Notes: generated by a model from the sequence alone, not told the origin. A stretch of DNA of 64,000 bases from Herbiconiux moechotypicola (GCF_024979255.1 NZ_JANLCN010000001.1:434001-498000); one strand, 5' to 3'; shown: positions 34,800-47,031, counted from the first letter of the stretch. Numbers and translations: made by a program.

Positions 34800-35545
34800 C
34801 CATGGCGGAGTCTCCCCGGGACGGCTCCCCGGAGTCCGGGGCCGACGAGCAGCCCGCCACCTTCCACGAGGCGTTCGCGCGCGCCGCGCGGAACGCCGGC
34901 ATCGGCCAGGTGGCGCCGGGGGAGACCCCCACCGGTTCGTCGCTGCTGCGGGCCATCGGGGGAGTGCGCGGGCTGATCGAGTCGATCCTCCCGGGTCTGG
35001 GCTTCCTGGTGCTCTACACCTTCACCAAGAACCTCCCGCTCGCCGTGATCGCGCCGATCGCCGTGTCGGTGGTGTTCGTCGTGGTGCGGCTGGCCACCCG
35101 CAGCGCCGTCATGCCCGCCATCGCGGGACTCATCGGCGTCGGGGTGTCGGCGGGGCTCGCGCTCTTCACGGGGCGCGCCGAAGACAACTTCCTGCTCGGC
35201 ATCGTCATCAACGTGGTGTGCCTCGTCGCACTGCTGGTGTCGCTCGTCGTGCGGCGCCCGCTCATCGGCGTGATCGTCAGTCTGCTGGCGAACGACCCGG
35301 GCGGCTATCGCGCCGACCGGGCCAAGGGGCGCGTGGTGCTCGTGGCCACCTGGTGCTGGGTGGGGCTGTTCTCCATCCGTCTGCTCGCCGAGCTGCCGCT
35401 CTACTTCGCCGGCGAGACCGAACTGCTCGGCTCGGTGAAGCTCATCCTCGGTGTGCCGTTCTACGCGATCGTGCTCTGGGTCACCTGGCTGCTCGTGCGC
35501 GCGGCCTACTCCAAGACCGCCACCGAGACGCCCAGCACGAGCTGA
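34796..35545 (+). CDS. DUF3159 family membrane protein
   Basis: About 249 residues with six predicted transmembrane helices after a hydrophilic N-terminus (for example LAVIAPIAVSVVFVVVRLA, IAGLIGVGVSAGLALF, FLLGIVINVVCLVALLV and ILGVPFYAIVLWVTWLLV). A conserved RPLIGVIVSLL segment and ATWCWVGLFSIRLLAEL are typical of DUF3159, a family of unknown function following DUF3710. I used GTG 34796, which overlaps the previous stop; ATG 34802 is an equally possible start two codons later. The stop overlaps the ATPase start (TGATG). Confidence 0.87.
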   Translation: MTMAESPRDGSPESGADEQPATFHEAFARAARNAGIGQVAPGETPTGSSLLRAIGGVRGLIESILPGLGFLVLYTFTKNLPLAVIAPIAVSVVFVVVRLATRSAVMPAIAGLIGVGVSAGLALFTGRAEDNFLLGIVINVVCLVALLVSLVVRRPLIGVIVSLLANDPGGYRADRAKGRVVLVATWCWVGLFSIRLLAELPLYFAGETELLGSVKLILGVPFYAIVLWVTWLLVRAAYSKTATETPSTS

Positions 35546-37980
35546 TGACGCAGACGGGGGAGCGGGGGCACACGGCAGAGCGGGGCTTGACGGCGGCCGA
35601 GGTGGCCGAGCGGGTCGAGAAAGGACTCGCGAACGTCGCCGACGACACGACGTCGCGGAGCGTGGCGAGCATCCTGCGCGAGAACGTGCTCACCTTCTTC
35701 AACGCCATCCTCACCGTGTGCTTCATCGTGGTCGTCGCGCTCGGCGACTTCGGCGACGCGGTGTTCTTCGGCATCGTGGTGGTCAACGCCCTCATCGGCA
35801 TCGTGCAGGAGCTGCGAGCCAAGGCGAGCCTCGAGCGGCTGGCGCTGCTGGCGGCCCCGGAGGCCGCGGTGCGCCGCGACGGCGACGTCGTGGTGCTGAA
35901 ACCCGAGGCGGTGGTGCAAGACGACCTGCTGCTGCTCCGGCCGGGCGACCAGGTGACGGCCGACGGATCGATCGTGGCGGTGGCCGACCTGCTCGTGGAC
36001 GAGTCGATGCTCACGGGGGAGTCGGAGCCCATCGCCAAGCGGGTCGGGGACACCGTGCTGTCGGGGTCGTTCGTGGTCGCCGGCACCGCGACCGCGCAGG
36101 TCACGGCGGTGGGGGCCGCCTCGTACGCGAACCGGCTCACCCGGGAGATCAAGAAGCACACGGTCGTGCACTCCGAATTGCGGGCCGCCACCACGCGCAT
36201 CCTGGTGTATCTCAGCTGGCTGCTCATCCCGGTCATCGCGATCGTGATCGTCGGACGCATCATCGTCTACGGCGCCGCCGGGCCCGACGGGGTGTTCGAG
36301 TTCGACGACCTGGCGCAGGTGCCGTGGGAGTCGTGGCGCCTCGCCGCGCTCGACGCCGTGGCCAGCGTGGTCGGCATGATCCCCGAGGGACTGGTGCTGC
36401 TCACGAGCCTCGCCTTCGGGGTGGCCGTGGTTCAACTCGGGCGGCAGAAGGTGCTCGTGCAGGAGCTCGCCGCCGTCGAGGTGCTCGCGCGGGTCGACGT
36501 GCTCTGCCTCGACAAGACCGGAACGCTCACCACCGGCGAGATCGGCTTCGAACGACTCATCACGCTCGACGACACCGTGCCGGCCCACGCGATCGACACG
36601 GTGCTGGGGCTCATCGCCCACGACGTGGCGGCCAACCCCACGGCGCTGGCGCTGCGGCCGCACTTCGCCGACGACGGCGAGACGGTGCTCGAGCGGCTGC
36701 CGTTCAGTTCGCGCCGGGCGTTCAGCGCCCTCACCTTCGAACGCGACGGTGTGCGGCAGACGTGGCTGCTCGGTGCACCCGAGAGGCTGCTGGCGGGGTC
36801 GCCGGATGCGCTGGCGCTGGCCACCGAGACGGCCTCGACCGGGCGGCGCACGCTGGCACTGGCCAGGGCCGAGGGGGAGGCGGCCGACTTCGCCGAGTTC
36901 CGCGCCGGTGACGCGCTCGGCAGCGGCGTCCGACCCGCCGCGATCGCGGTGTTCCACGAGAGCGTGCGCCCCGACGCGCGACCCACGCTCGACTACTTCG
37001 ACCAGCAGGACGTGCGCGTGATCGTGCTCTCCGGCGACAATCCGGTCACCGTCGGAGCGATCGCGGGGGAGCTCGGCCTCTCCACCGCCTCGCACGCGGT
37101 CGACGCCGGAACGCTCCGCACCGACGACGAGCTCGATGCCTCGCTGGCGCGCTCGAGCGTGTACGGCCGGGTCGCCCCCGAACAGAAGCGCCGGGTGGTG
37201 CACGCCCTCCAGGCCGAGGGACGCACGGTCGCGATGACCGGTGACGGCGTGAACGACGCCATGGCCATCAAAGACGCCGATCTCGGCATCGCGATGGGCA
37301 ACGCCACCCCGGCTACGCGCGCCGTGTCGCGGCTGGTGCTGCTCGAAGGGCGCTTCGACCGTCTGCCCACGGTGCTGGTCTACGCCCGCCGCGTGATCGC
37401 GAACGTGGAGCGGGTGTCGAACCTCTTCCTGTCGAAGACCGTCTACGGGGTGGTGCTCGCCCTGGTGAGCGCGTTCCTGCTCTGGAAGTTCCCGTTCCTG
37501 CCGCGGCAGATGACGCTCGTGTCGACGCTCGCCATCGGCATCCCGTCGTTCTTCCTCGCCCTCGCGCCGAACAGCCGGCGTTACCGGCCGGGAGTGCTGA
37601 AGCGCGTGCTGTCGTTCTCGATCCCGGCCGGGCTCATCGCCTCCGCGGCGATCGTCGCCTCCTACTCGGTTCTGCAGACGATGGTGGGGCTCGACGAGGC
37701 CCGCAGCCTGGTGTGCATCACGCTGTTCGCCGTGTCGCTGTGGATCCTCTGCGTGCTCGCCCGGCCGCTCACCTCGTGGCGGCTGCTGCTCGTGCTCGGG
37801 GTGACGGTGGTGTTCGTGCTGGCCTATCTGGTGCCGCTCTCGCGCGAGTTCTTCGTGCTCGAGGTGCGGAGCCTGCCCGCTCTCGGTCTCGCCGTCGCGA
37901 TCGGTGTGGTGGGCGCCGCGTTCATCGAACTCTGGTATCGCATCGCCAAGAGCCGCGGGCTGGTCTCCGACCGCGAGTAG
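35545..37980 (+). CDS. P-type cation ATPase, CtpE-like (possible calcium transporter)
   Basis: An 811-residue HAD-IC P-type ATPase. The actuator motif is LVDESMLTGESEPIAK, the phosphorylation motif CLDKTGTLTTGE, and the hinge TGDGVNDAMAIKDADLGIAM. The helix-4 ion-site region reads GMIPEGLVLLTSLAFGVAVV, followed by LVQELAAVEVLARVDVLC, which matches my memory of Mycobacterium CtpE, reported to import calcium. No heavy-metal binding domain or CPC motif is present, so copper or zinc transport is unlikely. The C-terminus has about six more helices. It is coupled to DUF3159 by a TGATG overlap. In mycobacteria the segment between the DUF3159 gene and dxs holds Trk/APC transport genes instead. Confidence 0.88.
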   Translation: MTQTGERGHTAERGLTAAEVAERVEKGLANVADDTTSRSVASILRENVLTFFNAILTVCFIVVVALGDFGDAVFFGIVVVNALIGIVQELRAKASLERLALLAAPEAAVRRDGDVVVLKPEAVVQDDLLLLRPGDQVTADGSIVAVADLLVDESMLTGESEPIAKRVGDTVLSGSFVVAGTATAQVTAVGAASYANRLTREIKKHTVVHSELRAATTRILVYLSWLLIPVIAIVIVGRIIVYGAAGPDGVFEFDDLAQVPWESWRLAALDAVASVVGMIPEGLVLLTSLAFGVAVVQLGRQKVLVQELAAVEVLARVDVLCLDKTGTLTTGEIGFERLITLDDTVPAHAIDTVLGLIAHDVAANPTALALRPHFADDGETVLERLPFSSRRAFSALTFERDGVRQTWLLGAPERLLAGSPDALALATETASTGRRTLALARAEGEAADFAEFRAGDALGSGVRPAAIAVFHESVRPDARPTLDYFDQQDVRVIVLSGDNPVTVGAIAGELGLSTASHAVDAGTLRTDDELDASLARSSVYGRVAPEQKRRVVHALQAEGRTVAMTGDGVNDAMAIKDADLGIAMGNATPATRAVSRLVLLEGRFDRLPTVLVYARRVIANVERVSNLFLSKTVYGVVLALVSAFLLWKFPFLPRQMTLVSTLAIGIPSFFLALAPNSRRYRPGVLKRVLSFSIPAGLIASAAIVASYSVLQTMVGLDEARSLVCITLFAVSLWILCVLARPLTSWRLLLVLGVTVVFVLAYLVPLSREFFVLEVRSLPALGLAVAIGVVGAAFIELWYRIAKSRGLVSDRE

Positions 37981-37989
37981 CGGTGGTAT

Positions 37990-38013
37990 ATTTATCTTGA
38001 CGTCAAGATAAAT
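37990..38013. promoter_or_regulatory. Perfect 24-base AT-rich palindrome between the ATPase gene and acnA
   Basis: The half-sites ATTTATCTTGAC (37990-38001) and GTCAAGATAAAT (38002-38013) are exact inverted copies with no spacer, followed by TTTT. Position (9 bases past the ATPase stop, 109 before acnA) and T run allow a terminator role. The core TATCTTGA-CG-TCAAGATA also looks like the operator of a dimeric, possibly MarR-type, regulator. The AT content is strikingly unlike the surroundings. Confidence 0.6.
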
Positions 38014-38121
38014 TTTTCCGCGTGATTGCGGGGATGCGCACCATTTGTAAGGGTCGCCTTCCTAGCCTTTCACCCGCCACGAGTTCGAAGATTGTCGTGA
38101 GTCAGCGAAGGTGAGGTCGAC

Positions 38122-40959
<2,838 letters not shown>

Positions 40960-40961
40960 CG

Positions 40962-40979
40962 GCCGCACTCGCGTGCGGC
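40962..40979 (+). terminator. Hairpin after acnA
   Basis: GCCGCAC (40962-40968), loop TCGC, GTGCGGC (40973-40979) forms a 7-base perfect stem directly after the acnA stop, without a T run. It may end or stabilise the acnA message before the dxs promoter, whose -10-like TAGACT is at 40991. Confidence 0.5.
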
Positions 40980-41029
40980 GCAGCGCGGCGTAGACTGCGA
41001 GTTCGTCCGATCGTGGGAAGGTGGAGGGT

Positions 41030-42997
41030 ATGAGCCTGCTCCAGGGGATCACCACACCGCGCGACCTCGACGCACTCTCGGCCGACCAGCTCGTGGAGTT
41101 GGCGGCCGAGGTGCGCGCGTTCCTCATCGCCGAGGTCTCGAAGACCGGTGGGCACCTGGGGCCGAACCTGGGTGTGGTGGAGACCACGATCGCCATCCAC
41201 CGGGTGTTCGACTCTCCTCGCGACGCCATCGTGTTCGACACCGGCCACCAGTCCTACGTGCACAAACTGCTCACGGGGCGGCAGGACTTCTCGCTGCTGC
41301 GTCAGAAGGGCGGCCTGGCCGGGTACCCGCAGCGCTCGGAGAGCCCCCACGACGTGGTCGAGTCGTCGCACGCGTCGAGCTCGCTCTCCTGGGCCGACGG
41401 CATCTCGCGGGCCTTCGAGATGACCGGGCAGACCGACCGGCACGTCGTGGCGGTCGTCGGCGACGGCGCCCTCACCGGGGGGATGACCTGGGAGGCGCTG
41501 AACAACATCAGCGACGACAACTCGCGCAACCTCGTGATCGTGGTGAACGACAACGGTCGCAGTTACGCCCCCACCATCGGCGGCATGGCGCGCTACCTCA
41601 ACGGGGTGCGCACGGCGAACGGCTACCGTCAGCTGCACCAGAAGAGCTGGCGTTTCTTCGACCGCGTCGGCGGTGCCTTCGGCCGGGCGCTCTACCGCGG
41701 TGTGCGCGGTGGCCTGCACGGCTTCCTCAGCCGAATGACGAACAACGCCTCGCTCTACGCCAACCTCGACATCAAGTACGTCGGCCCGATCGACGGTCAC
41801 GACCTCCAGGCGATGGAAGAGGCACTCCGTCAGGCCAAGGACTACGCGGCCCCGGTCATCGTGCACGCCATCACCGAGAAGGGCCGCGGCTACGAGCCGG
41901 CCCGGGCGGATGCGGCCGACCAGTTCCACGCGGTCGGCCAGATCGACCCCGAGACCGGCGAGCCGATCTCCTCCCCGTCGGGCACACCGAGCTGGACGTC
42001 GGTGTTCGCCGACGAGATCGTCGAACTCGCGGCGGCCGACGAGTCGATCGTGGGGATCACGGCAGCGATGCTGCGTCCCACGGGGCTGCACCGTTTCGCG
42101 GAGCGCTTCCCGAACCGGGTGCTCGACGTGGGGATCGCCGAGCAGCACGCCGTCACCTCGGCGGCGGGCCTCGCGTTCGGGGGTCTGCACCCCGTCGTCG
42201 CGTTGTACGCCACCTTCGTGAACCGGGCGTTCGACCAGGTACTGATGGACGTCGGGCTGCACCAGGCGGGCGTCACCTTCGTGCTCGACCGGGCGGGCGT
42301 CACAGGCCCCGATGGCGCGAGCCATCACGGCATGTGGGACCTCGCGATCCTCCAGGTCGTCCCGCGCATCCGCCTGAGTGCCCCGCGTGACGCCGAGCGT
42401 CTGCGCGAGGAGCTGGCCGAGGCGGTGCGGGTCGTCGATGCGCCGACCGTGGTGCGGTTCCCGAAGGGCAGCACCGGTCCCGAGATCCCCGCGCTGCGAC
42501 GCACGCCCGACGGCGTCGACGTGCTGCGCGAGGCCACACGGCGTGACGTGCTGATCGTGTCAGTGGGCACCATGGCCACCCTCGCCCTCGACGTGGCCGC
42601 GCTGCTCGAGGAGCAGGGCATCGGCGTGACCGTGGTCGACCCGCGCTGGGTGGTGCCCGTGCCGTGGAGCATCATCGAGCTCTCGGATGCGCACCGCATC
42701 GTCGTGACGATCGAGGACGGCGTGCGGGTGGGCGGCATCGGCACGCGCATCCGTCAAGACCTGCGTGAGGCGGGCGTCGACACCGCCGTCACCGAGCTGG
42801 GGCTGCCCGACGAGTTCTTGGAGCACGCCAGCCGCGATGAGATCCTCGAGCGGGTGGGACTGACTCCGCGCCACATCGCCGACGACGTCATCGCACAGGT
42901 TCAAGGCAACAAGATCCCGATCGCCCGTCCGCTCGGTGAGCGCGTCTCGCGCGGCACCGACACCGGCTCGTCGCCGCTGCCGCACCTCACGCGGTAG
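41030..42997 (+). CDS. dxs: 1-deoxy-D-xylulose-5-phosphate synthase
   Basis: First enzyme of the MEP isoprenoid pathway, condensing pyruvate and glyceraldehyde 3-phosphate with thiamine diphosphate; 655 residues. Motifs: the N-terminal SKTGGHLGPNLGVVE, the TPP/Mg site VGDGALTGGMTWEALNN (from about residue 143), VNDNGRSYAPTIGGM, and in the second half FDQVLMDVGLHQAGVTFVLD followed by RAGVTGPDGASHHGMWDL. The C-terminal domain has SVGTMATLALDVAALLEEQG. ATG 41030 follows GGTGGAGGG, a good ribosome site. It converges with the dihydrofolate-reductase-like gene with 3 bases between stops. Confidence 0.97.
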   Translation: MSLLQGITTPRDLDALSADQLVELAAEVRAFLIAEVSKTGGHLGPNLGVVETTIAIHRVFDSPRDAIVFDTGHQSYVHKLLTGRQDFSLLRQKGGLAGYPQRSESPHDVVESSHASSSLSWADGISRAFEMTGQTDRHVVAVVGDGALTGGMTWEALNNISDDNSRNLVIVVNDNGRSYAPTIGGMARYLNGVRTANGYRQLHQKSWRFFDRVGGAFGRALYRGVRGGLHGFLSRMTNNASLYANLDIKYVGPIDGHDLQAMEEALRQAKDYAAPVIVHAITEKGRGYEPARADAADQFHAVGQIDPETGEPISSPSGTPSWTSVFADEIVELAAADESIVGITAAMLRPTGLHRFAERFPNRVLDVGIAEQHAVTSAAGLAFGGLHPVVALYATFVNRAFDQVLMDVGLHQAGVTFVLDRAGVTGPDGASHHGMWDLAILQVVPRIRLSAPRDAERLREELAEAVRVVDAPTVVRFPKGSTGPEIPALRRTPDGVDVLREATRRDVLIVSVGTMATLALDVAALLEEQGIGVTVVDPRWVVPVPWSIIELSDAHRIVVTIEDGVRVGGIGTRIRQDLREAGVDTAVTELGLPDEFLEHASRDEILERVGLTPRHIADDVIAQVQGNKIPIARPLGERVSRGTDTGSSPLPHLTR

Positions 42998-43000
42998 CGA

Positions 43001-43558
43001 TCACCCGCGCGAGATCGCGTAGCGGGTGCTCACCGCGCCGCCCGGGTGCACGACGGTGTTCGAAGCCGCCAGGTCTGTGGAGAGCCGGGCCACAGGCAGC
43101 AGGGGCGCCCCTGCACCGAGCACGACGGGCATGGTCGTGAGCAGCAGTTCGTCGAGCAGGCCGGCGTCGGCGACCTGCGCCGCCACCTCGCCCCCGCCCA
43201 CGATCCAGACATTGCGGCCTGCGGCCACCCGCACCCACTCCGCGTGGAGCGCGCTCACGTCGCCCGTGGCGAACCGGATGTCGCCGCCCCCCGGAAAGGC
43301 GGGCAGCTCGCGCGAGGTGAGCACCCACGCCACATGATCGGGGTACGCCCAGGCGCTCCCCTCGGCGAGGAGCCACTCGTAGGTGCGCGACCCCATCACG
43401 ATCACCCCGACGCCCGCCAGGAACTCCTCGTAGTCGGAGGTGAACTCCTCCATGCCGAACTGCAGCAGCCAGCCCAGCCCGTTCTCACGATCGGCGATGA
43501 ACCCGTCGACACTCGCCGCCACGTAGTACTGCGTCTTGGTGGTCTGCTTCTCTGCCAT
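43001..43558 (-). CDS. Dihydrofolate reductase family protein (RibD C-terminal-like)
   Basis: A 185-residue NADPH-dependent reductase-fold protein: TQYYVAASVDGFIADRENGL at the start, the VIVMGSRTYEWLLAEG segment, and the nucleotide loop RNVWIVGGGEVAAQVADAGL, then DELLLTTMPVVLGAGAPLLP. It is of the yyaP/RibD_C group, not true FolA; the physiological substrate is unknown. ATG 43558 has TAGTGT 6 bases upstream, indicating leaderless transcription. It lies downstream of fadB on the same strand. Confidence 0.88.
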   Translation of the reverse strand: MAEKQTTKTQYYVAASVDGFIADRENGLGWLLQFGMEEFTSDYEEFLAGVGVIVMGSRTYEWLLAEGSAWAYPDHVAWVLTSRELPAFPGGGDIRFATGDVSALHAEWVRVAAGRNVWIVGGGEVAAQVADAGLLDELLLTTMPVVLGAGAPLLPVARLSTDLAASNTVVHPGGAVSTRYAISRG

Positions 43559-43564
43559 GGCCCC

Positions 43565-43570
43565 ACACTA
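43565..43570 (-). promoter_or_regulatory. Leaderless -10 box of the reductase gene
   Basis: TAGTGT on the minus strand ends 6 bases before ATG 43558. Confidence 0.45.
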
Positions 43571-43588
43571 GAGCGGGCCACCGACACC

Positions 43589-45733
43589 TCAGCCGACGCC
43601 GCGGATCTCGGGGTGGTGGAAGGTGTCGCCGAAGACGCGCTGGGAGGCGCCGACGCGGTCGAGGTAGGGGGTGAGCCCGCCCATCTGGAACGGGTAGCCC
43701 GCGCCGAGGATGAGGCAGAGGTCGATGTCCTCCGCGGCGTGCACCACGTCGTCTTCGAGCATCCGGTGCACCTCGTCGGCGAGGCCGTCCTCGACGCGAC
43801 GGATGATCTCGTCGGCCGTCATCGGGGTGCCCGTGCCCTTCGGGGGAGTGACGATCTTCACCGCCTCCTTGTCGAAGCCCTTGATCTTGCCCTTGTCGTC
43901 GCGGTCGAAGATGCGGCCGTGCTCGGCGAGACGGTGCAGGTTGGTGCTCTCGAAGAACCGGTCGGGGAACGCGGCGTGGTGCGTGTCGAGCACATGCGCG
44001 CCCACCTTGAGCCCCACGAGCTCGAGCAGCTCGAACGGCGTCATCGGCAGCCCGAACGGATCGAGCGCGTGGTTCATCACCTCGAGCGGGGTGCCCGTGT
44101 CGACGGCGTGCATCGCCTCACCGAGCACCTTGGCCAGGATGCGGTTCACGACGAAACCGGGGGTGTCGCGCGTGATGACGGCGTTCTTCTTCAGCTTGGC
44201 CGCGACCACCATGGCGGTCGAGAGCGTCGCCTCGTCAGTGGCCGGCGTGTTGACCACCTCGATGAGCGGCATCACCGCCACCGGGTTGAAGAAGTGGAAG
44301 CCCACGAGGCGTTCGGGGTGCTTCAGCTTGGCGCCGATCTGCTCCACCGAGAGCGATGAGGTGTTCGTGGCGAGCACCGCGGTCTCGGAGATGTGCTGTT
44401 CGATCTCGGCGAACACATCCTGCTTCACACCGAGTTCCTCGAACACCGCCTCGATCACCCAGTCGGCGTCGTCGAACTCGCTCTTGTCGGTCGTACCGGT
44501 GACCAGGGCGTTCAGGCGGTTCGCGTCGTCGGGGGAGATGCGCCCCTTGGTGAGGAGGGTGGCGATCTCTCCACGGATGTAGTCGAGCCCCTTGTCGACA
44601 CGGGTCTGATCGAGGTCGGTGATGACCACCGGCACCTGCAGCCGGCGCACGAACAGCAGCGCGAACTGCGACGCCATGAGGCCGGCGCCGATGATGCCGA
44701 CCTTCGTCACCGGCTTCGCGAGAGCCTTGTCGGGCGCTCCGGCGGGCTTGCGCGCCCGCTTCTGCACGATGTCGAAGGCGTAGATGCTGGCGCGGAACTG
44801 GTCGCCCGAGATGAGCTCGGCGAGCGCCTCGTCCTCCCGTTCGAAGCCCTCCGCAGCGGTTCCCGACTTCGCGGCCTTGAGGAGTTCGAGCGCCTTGTAG
44901 GGCGACTTGGCGACCGTGCCGATGCGCGACTCGAGGGTCTTGCGGGCGATCGCGATCGCCGCATCCCACTTCACCAGCCGCTCCACCTTGCCGGGCTCGT
45001 TCGGCCGCTTCACCTTGGTCGCGCCCGTGAGCACGCCGTCGGCCCAGGCCAGCGACTGCTCCAAGAAGTTCGCCGGCCCGAAGATCGCGTCGGCGATGCC
45101 GAGGTCGAAGGCCTCCTGCCCCTTGAGGGTGCGGTTGTTCTTGAGCGGATTCTCGATCACGACCTTGAGGGCGTTCTCGATGCCGATGAGGTTCGGCAGC
45201 AGGTAGGCGCCGCCCCAGCCCGGGATGATGCCGAGGAACACTTCGGGGAGGGCAAGGGCGGGGATGGAGGAGTCGATGGTGCGGTAGTCGGCGGCGAGCG
45301 CCACCTCGACGCCACCGCCGAGCGCGAGGCCGTTGATGAAGGCGAAGGAGGGCACTCCCGTGTCTTTCATCGCGGCGAAGGCGTAGTGCCCCAGCTGGGC
45401 CATCTTCTTGGCGGCCTTGCGGCTCGGGATCTCACCGACCTTGCTGAGGTCGGCCCCCGCGGCGAGGATGTAGGGCTTGCCGATGACGGCCACGGCGTCG
45501 ATCTCGCCTGCCGTCGCCCGCGTCTTGAGGGCCTGGAGGGTGTGCAGGTACTCCAGCAGACCGACCGGCCCCAGAGTGTTCGGCCGGGTGTGGTCGCGCC
45601 CGTTGTCGAGGGTGACGAGCGCGAGGGTCTTGCCCGAGGGCAGCGGGATGTCGCGCACGTAGGAGTGGGTGACCACCTCGTCGGCCGAGAACGCCTCGAG
45701 CTCGGAGAAGTCGACGGTGGAGTAGTCGGTCAT
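43589..45733 (-). CDS. fadB: Fatty-acid oxidation complex alpha subunit: enoyl-CoA hydratase/3-hydroxyacyl-CoA dehydrogenase
   Basis: A 714-residue two-step beta-oxidation enzyme. The N-terminal crotonase domain has PYILAAGADLSKVGEI, then NGLALGGGVEVALAADYR and LPEVFLGIIPGWGGAYL with the two catalytic Glu residues. The dehydrogenase part has the NAD-binding KVGIIGAGLMASQFALLF, ATNTSSLSVEQIGAKL, and GFHFFNPVAVMPLIEVV with the catalytic His, followed by two helical C-terminal domains. The glycine-rich loop reads GAGLMASQ, where GAGxMGxG is usual. ATG 45733 overlaps the fadA stop (ATGA), so the two are co-translated. Confidence 0.94.
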   Translation of the reverse strand: MTDYSTVDFSELEAFSADEVVTHSYVRDIPLPSGKTLALVTLDNGRDHTRPNTLGPVGLLEYLHTLQALKTRATAGEIDAVAVIGKPYILAAGADLSKVGEIPSRKAAKKMAQLGHYAFAAMKDTGVPSFAFINGLALGGGVEVALAADYRTIDSSIPALALPEVFLGIIPGWGGAYLLPNLIGIENALKVVIENPLKNNRTLKGQEAFDLGIADAIFGPANFLEQSLAWADGVLTGATKVKRPNEPGKVERLVKWDAAIAIARKTLESRIGTVAKSPYKALELLKAAKSGTAAEGFEREDEALAELISGDQFRASIYAFDIVQKRARKPAGAPDKALAKPVTKVGIIGAGLMASQFALLFVRRLQVPVVITDLDQTRVDKGLDYIRGEIATLLTKGRISPDDANRLNALVTGTTDKSEFDDADWVIEAVFEELGVKQDVFAEIEQHISETAVLATNTSSLSVEQIGAKLKHPERLVGFHFFNPVAVMPLIEVVNTPATDEATLSTAMVVAAKLKKNAVITRDTPGFVVNRILAKVLGEAMHAVDTGTPLEVMNHALDPFGLPMTPFELLELVGLKVGAHVLDTHHAAFPDRFFESTNLHRLAEHGRIFDRDDKGKIKGFDKEAVKIVTPPKGTGTPMTADEIIRRVEDGLADEVHRMLEDDVVHAAEDIDLCLILGAGYPFQMGGLTPYLDRVGASQRVFGDTFHHPEIRGVG

Positions 45734-46959
45734 CGTGCCGCCTTCTTGCTCGGCTTGGGCGCCTTCGCCTTCGCGTTCCAGTGGGGGTTCTCCCAGATGA
45801 CGGAGCCGCCCTGCCCGAGACCCACGCACATGGCGGTGAGGCCGTAGCGCACCTCGGGGTGCTCCTCGAACTGCCGGGCCAGCTGAATCATCAGGCGCAC
45901 ACCCGAGGAGGCGAGCGGGTGGCCGAGCGCGATGGCCCCGCCGTACTCGTTCACCCGGGGGTCGTCGTCGTCGATGCCGAAGTGGTCGAGGAACGACAGC
46001 ACCTGCACCGCGAACGCCTCGTTGAGCTCGAACAGCCCGATCTCGTCGATGGAGAGCCCGGCCTTGCGCAGCGCCTTCTCGGTGGAGGGCACCGGGCCGA
46101 TGCCCATGATCTCGGGCTCGACACCGGCGAACGCGAAGGAGACGAGCTTCATCTTCACCGGGAGCCCGAGCTCCTTCGCCACCTGCTCGCTCGCGATGAG
46201 CGAGGCGGTGGCGCCGTCGTTGAGCCCGGAGGAGTTGCCCGCGGTCACGCGCCCGTGCGGGCGGAACGGGGTGCGGAGTCCGGCGAGACCCTCGAGCGTG
46301 GTGTCGGGTCGGGGTGCTTCGTCGCGCGTCGCGAGACCCCAACCCTCCGCGGTGCGGATGCCGACGGGCACGAGGTCGGGCTGGATCTTGCCCGCCGCAT
46401 ACGCAGCGGCGACCTTCTGCTGGCTGTGGAGCGCGTAGCGGTCGGAGCGCTCCTTGGTGAGCTGCGGGAAGCGGTCGTGGATGCGCTCGGCCGTGTTACC
46501 CATGTTGAGGGCCTCGGGGTTCACCAGTTTCTCGGCGAGGAAGCGCGGGTTCGGGTCGGCACCCGAGCCCATCGGGTGGTGGCCCATGTGTTCGACGCCG
46601 CCCGCGATGGCGAGGTCGTAGGCACCGAAGGCGATCGCCCCGGCGACCGTCGTGACGCTCGTCATGGCACCCGCGCACATCCGGTCTACCGCGTAGCCGG
46701 GCACCGAGAGCGGCAGCCCGGCCAGCAGCGCGGCCGAGCGGCCGAGCGTGAGCCCCTGGTCTCCGGTCTGAGTGGTGGCGGCGATGGCGACGTCGTCGAT
46801 GAGCTCCTTGGGGAGCCCGGGATTGCGCTCGAGCACCCCCGAGATCGCCTTCACCACGAGGTCGTCAGCCCTCGTCTGCCAGTACATGCCCTTCTCGCCC
46901 GCTCGCCCGAACGGGGTGCGCATTCCGTCGACGAAGACGACTTCGGATCTCTCGGCCAC
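45730..46959 (-). CDS. fadA: Acetyl-CoA C-acyltransferase (thiolase)
   Basis: The thiolytic step of beta-oxidation; 409 residues. The acylated Cys lies in AVDRMCAGAMTSVTTVAG near residue 95. The catalytic His is in AIALGHPLASSGVRLM and the second Cys in LTAMCVGLGQGGSVIWE. The N-terminus VVFVDGMRTPFGRAGEKGM is typical. GTG 46959 is preceded by AGGAGGC at good spacing, with a TAGGAT -10 candidate further upstream. It is the first gene of the fadA-fadB pair and follows RNase D by 72 bases on the same strand. Confidence 0.95.
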   Translation of the reverse strand: MAERSEVVFVDGMRTPFGRAGEKGMYWQTRADDLVVKAISGVLERNPGLPKELIDDVAIAATTQTGDQGLTLGRSAALLAGLPLSVPGYAVDRMCAGAMTSVTTVAGAIAFGAYDLAIAGGVEHMGHHPMGSGADPNPRFLAEKLVNPEALNMGNTAERIHDRFPQLTKERSDRYALHSQQKVAAAYAAGKIQPDLVPVGIRTAEGWGLATRDEAPRPDTTLEGLAGLRTPFRPHGRVTAGNSSGLNDGATASLIASEQVAKELGLPVKMKLVSFAFAGVEPEIMGIGPVPSTEKALRKAGLSIDEIGLFELNEAFAVQVLSFLDHFGIDDDDPRVNEYGGAIALGHPLASSGVRLMIQLARQFEEHPEVRYGLTAMCVGLGQGGSVIWENPHWNAKAKAPKPSKKAAR

Positions 46960-47031
46960 TGTGCCTCCTGGGGTTGGATCGGCTTCGATCCTAGAAGGGC
47001 CCCCGGGGAGCCCGGAATCGTTTGCCTGAAC

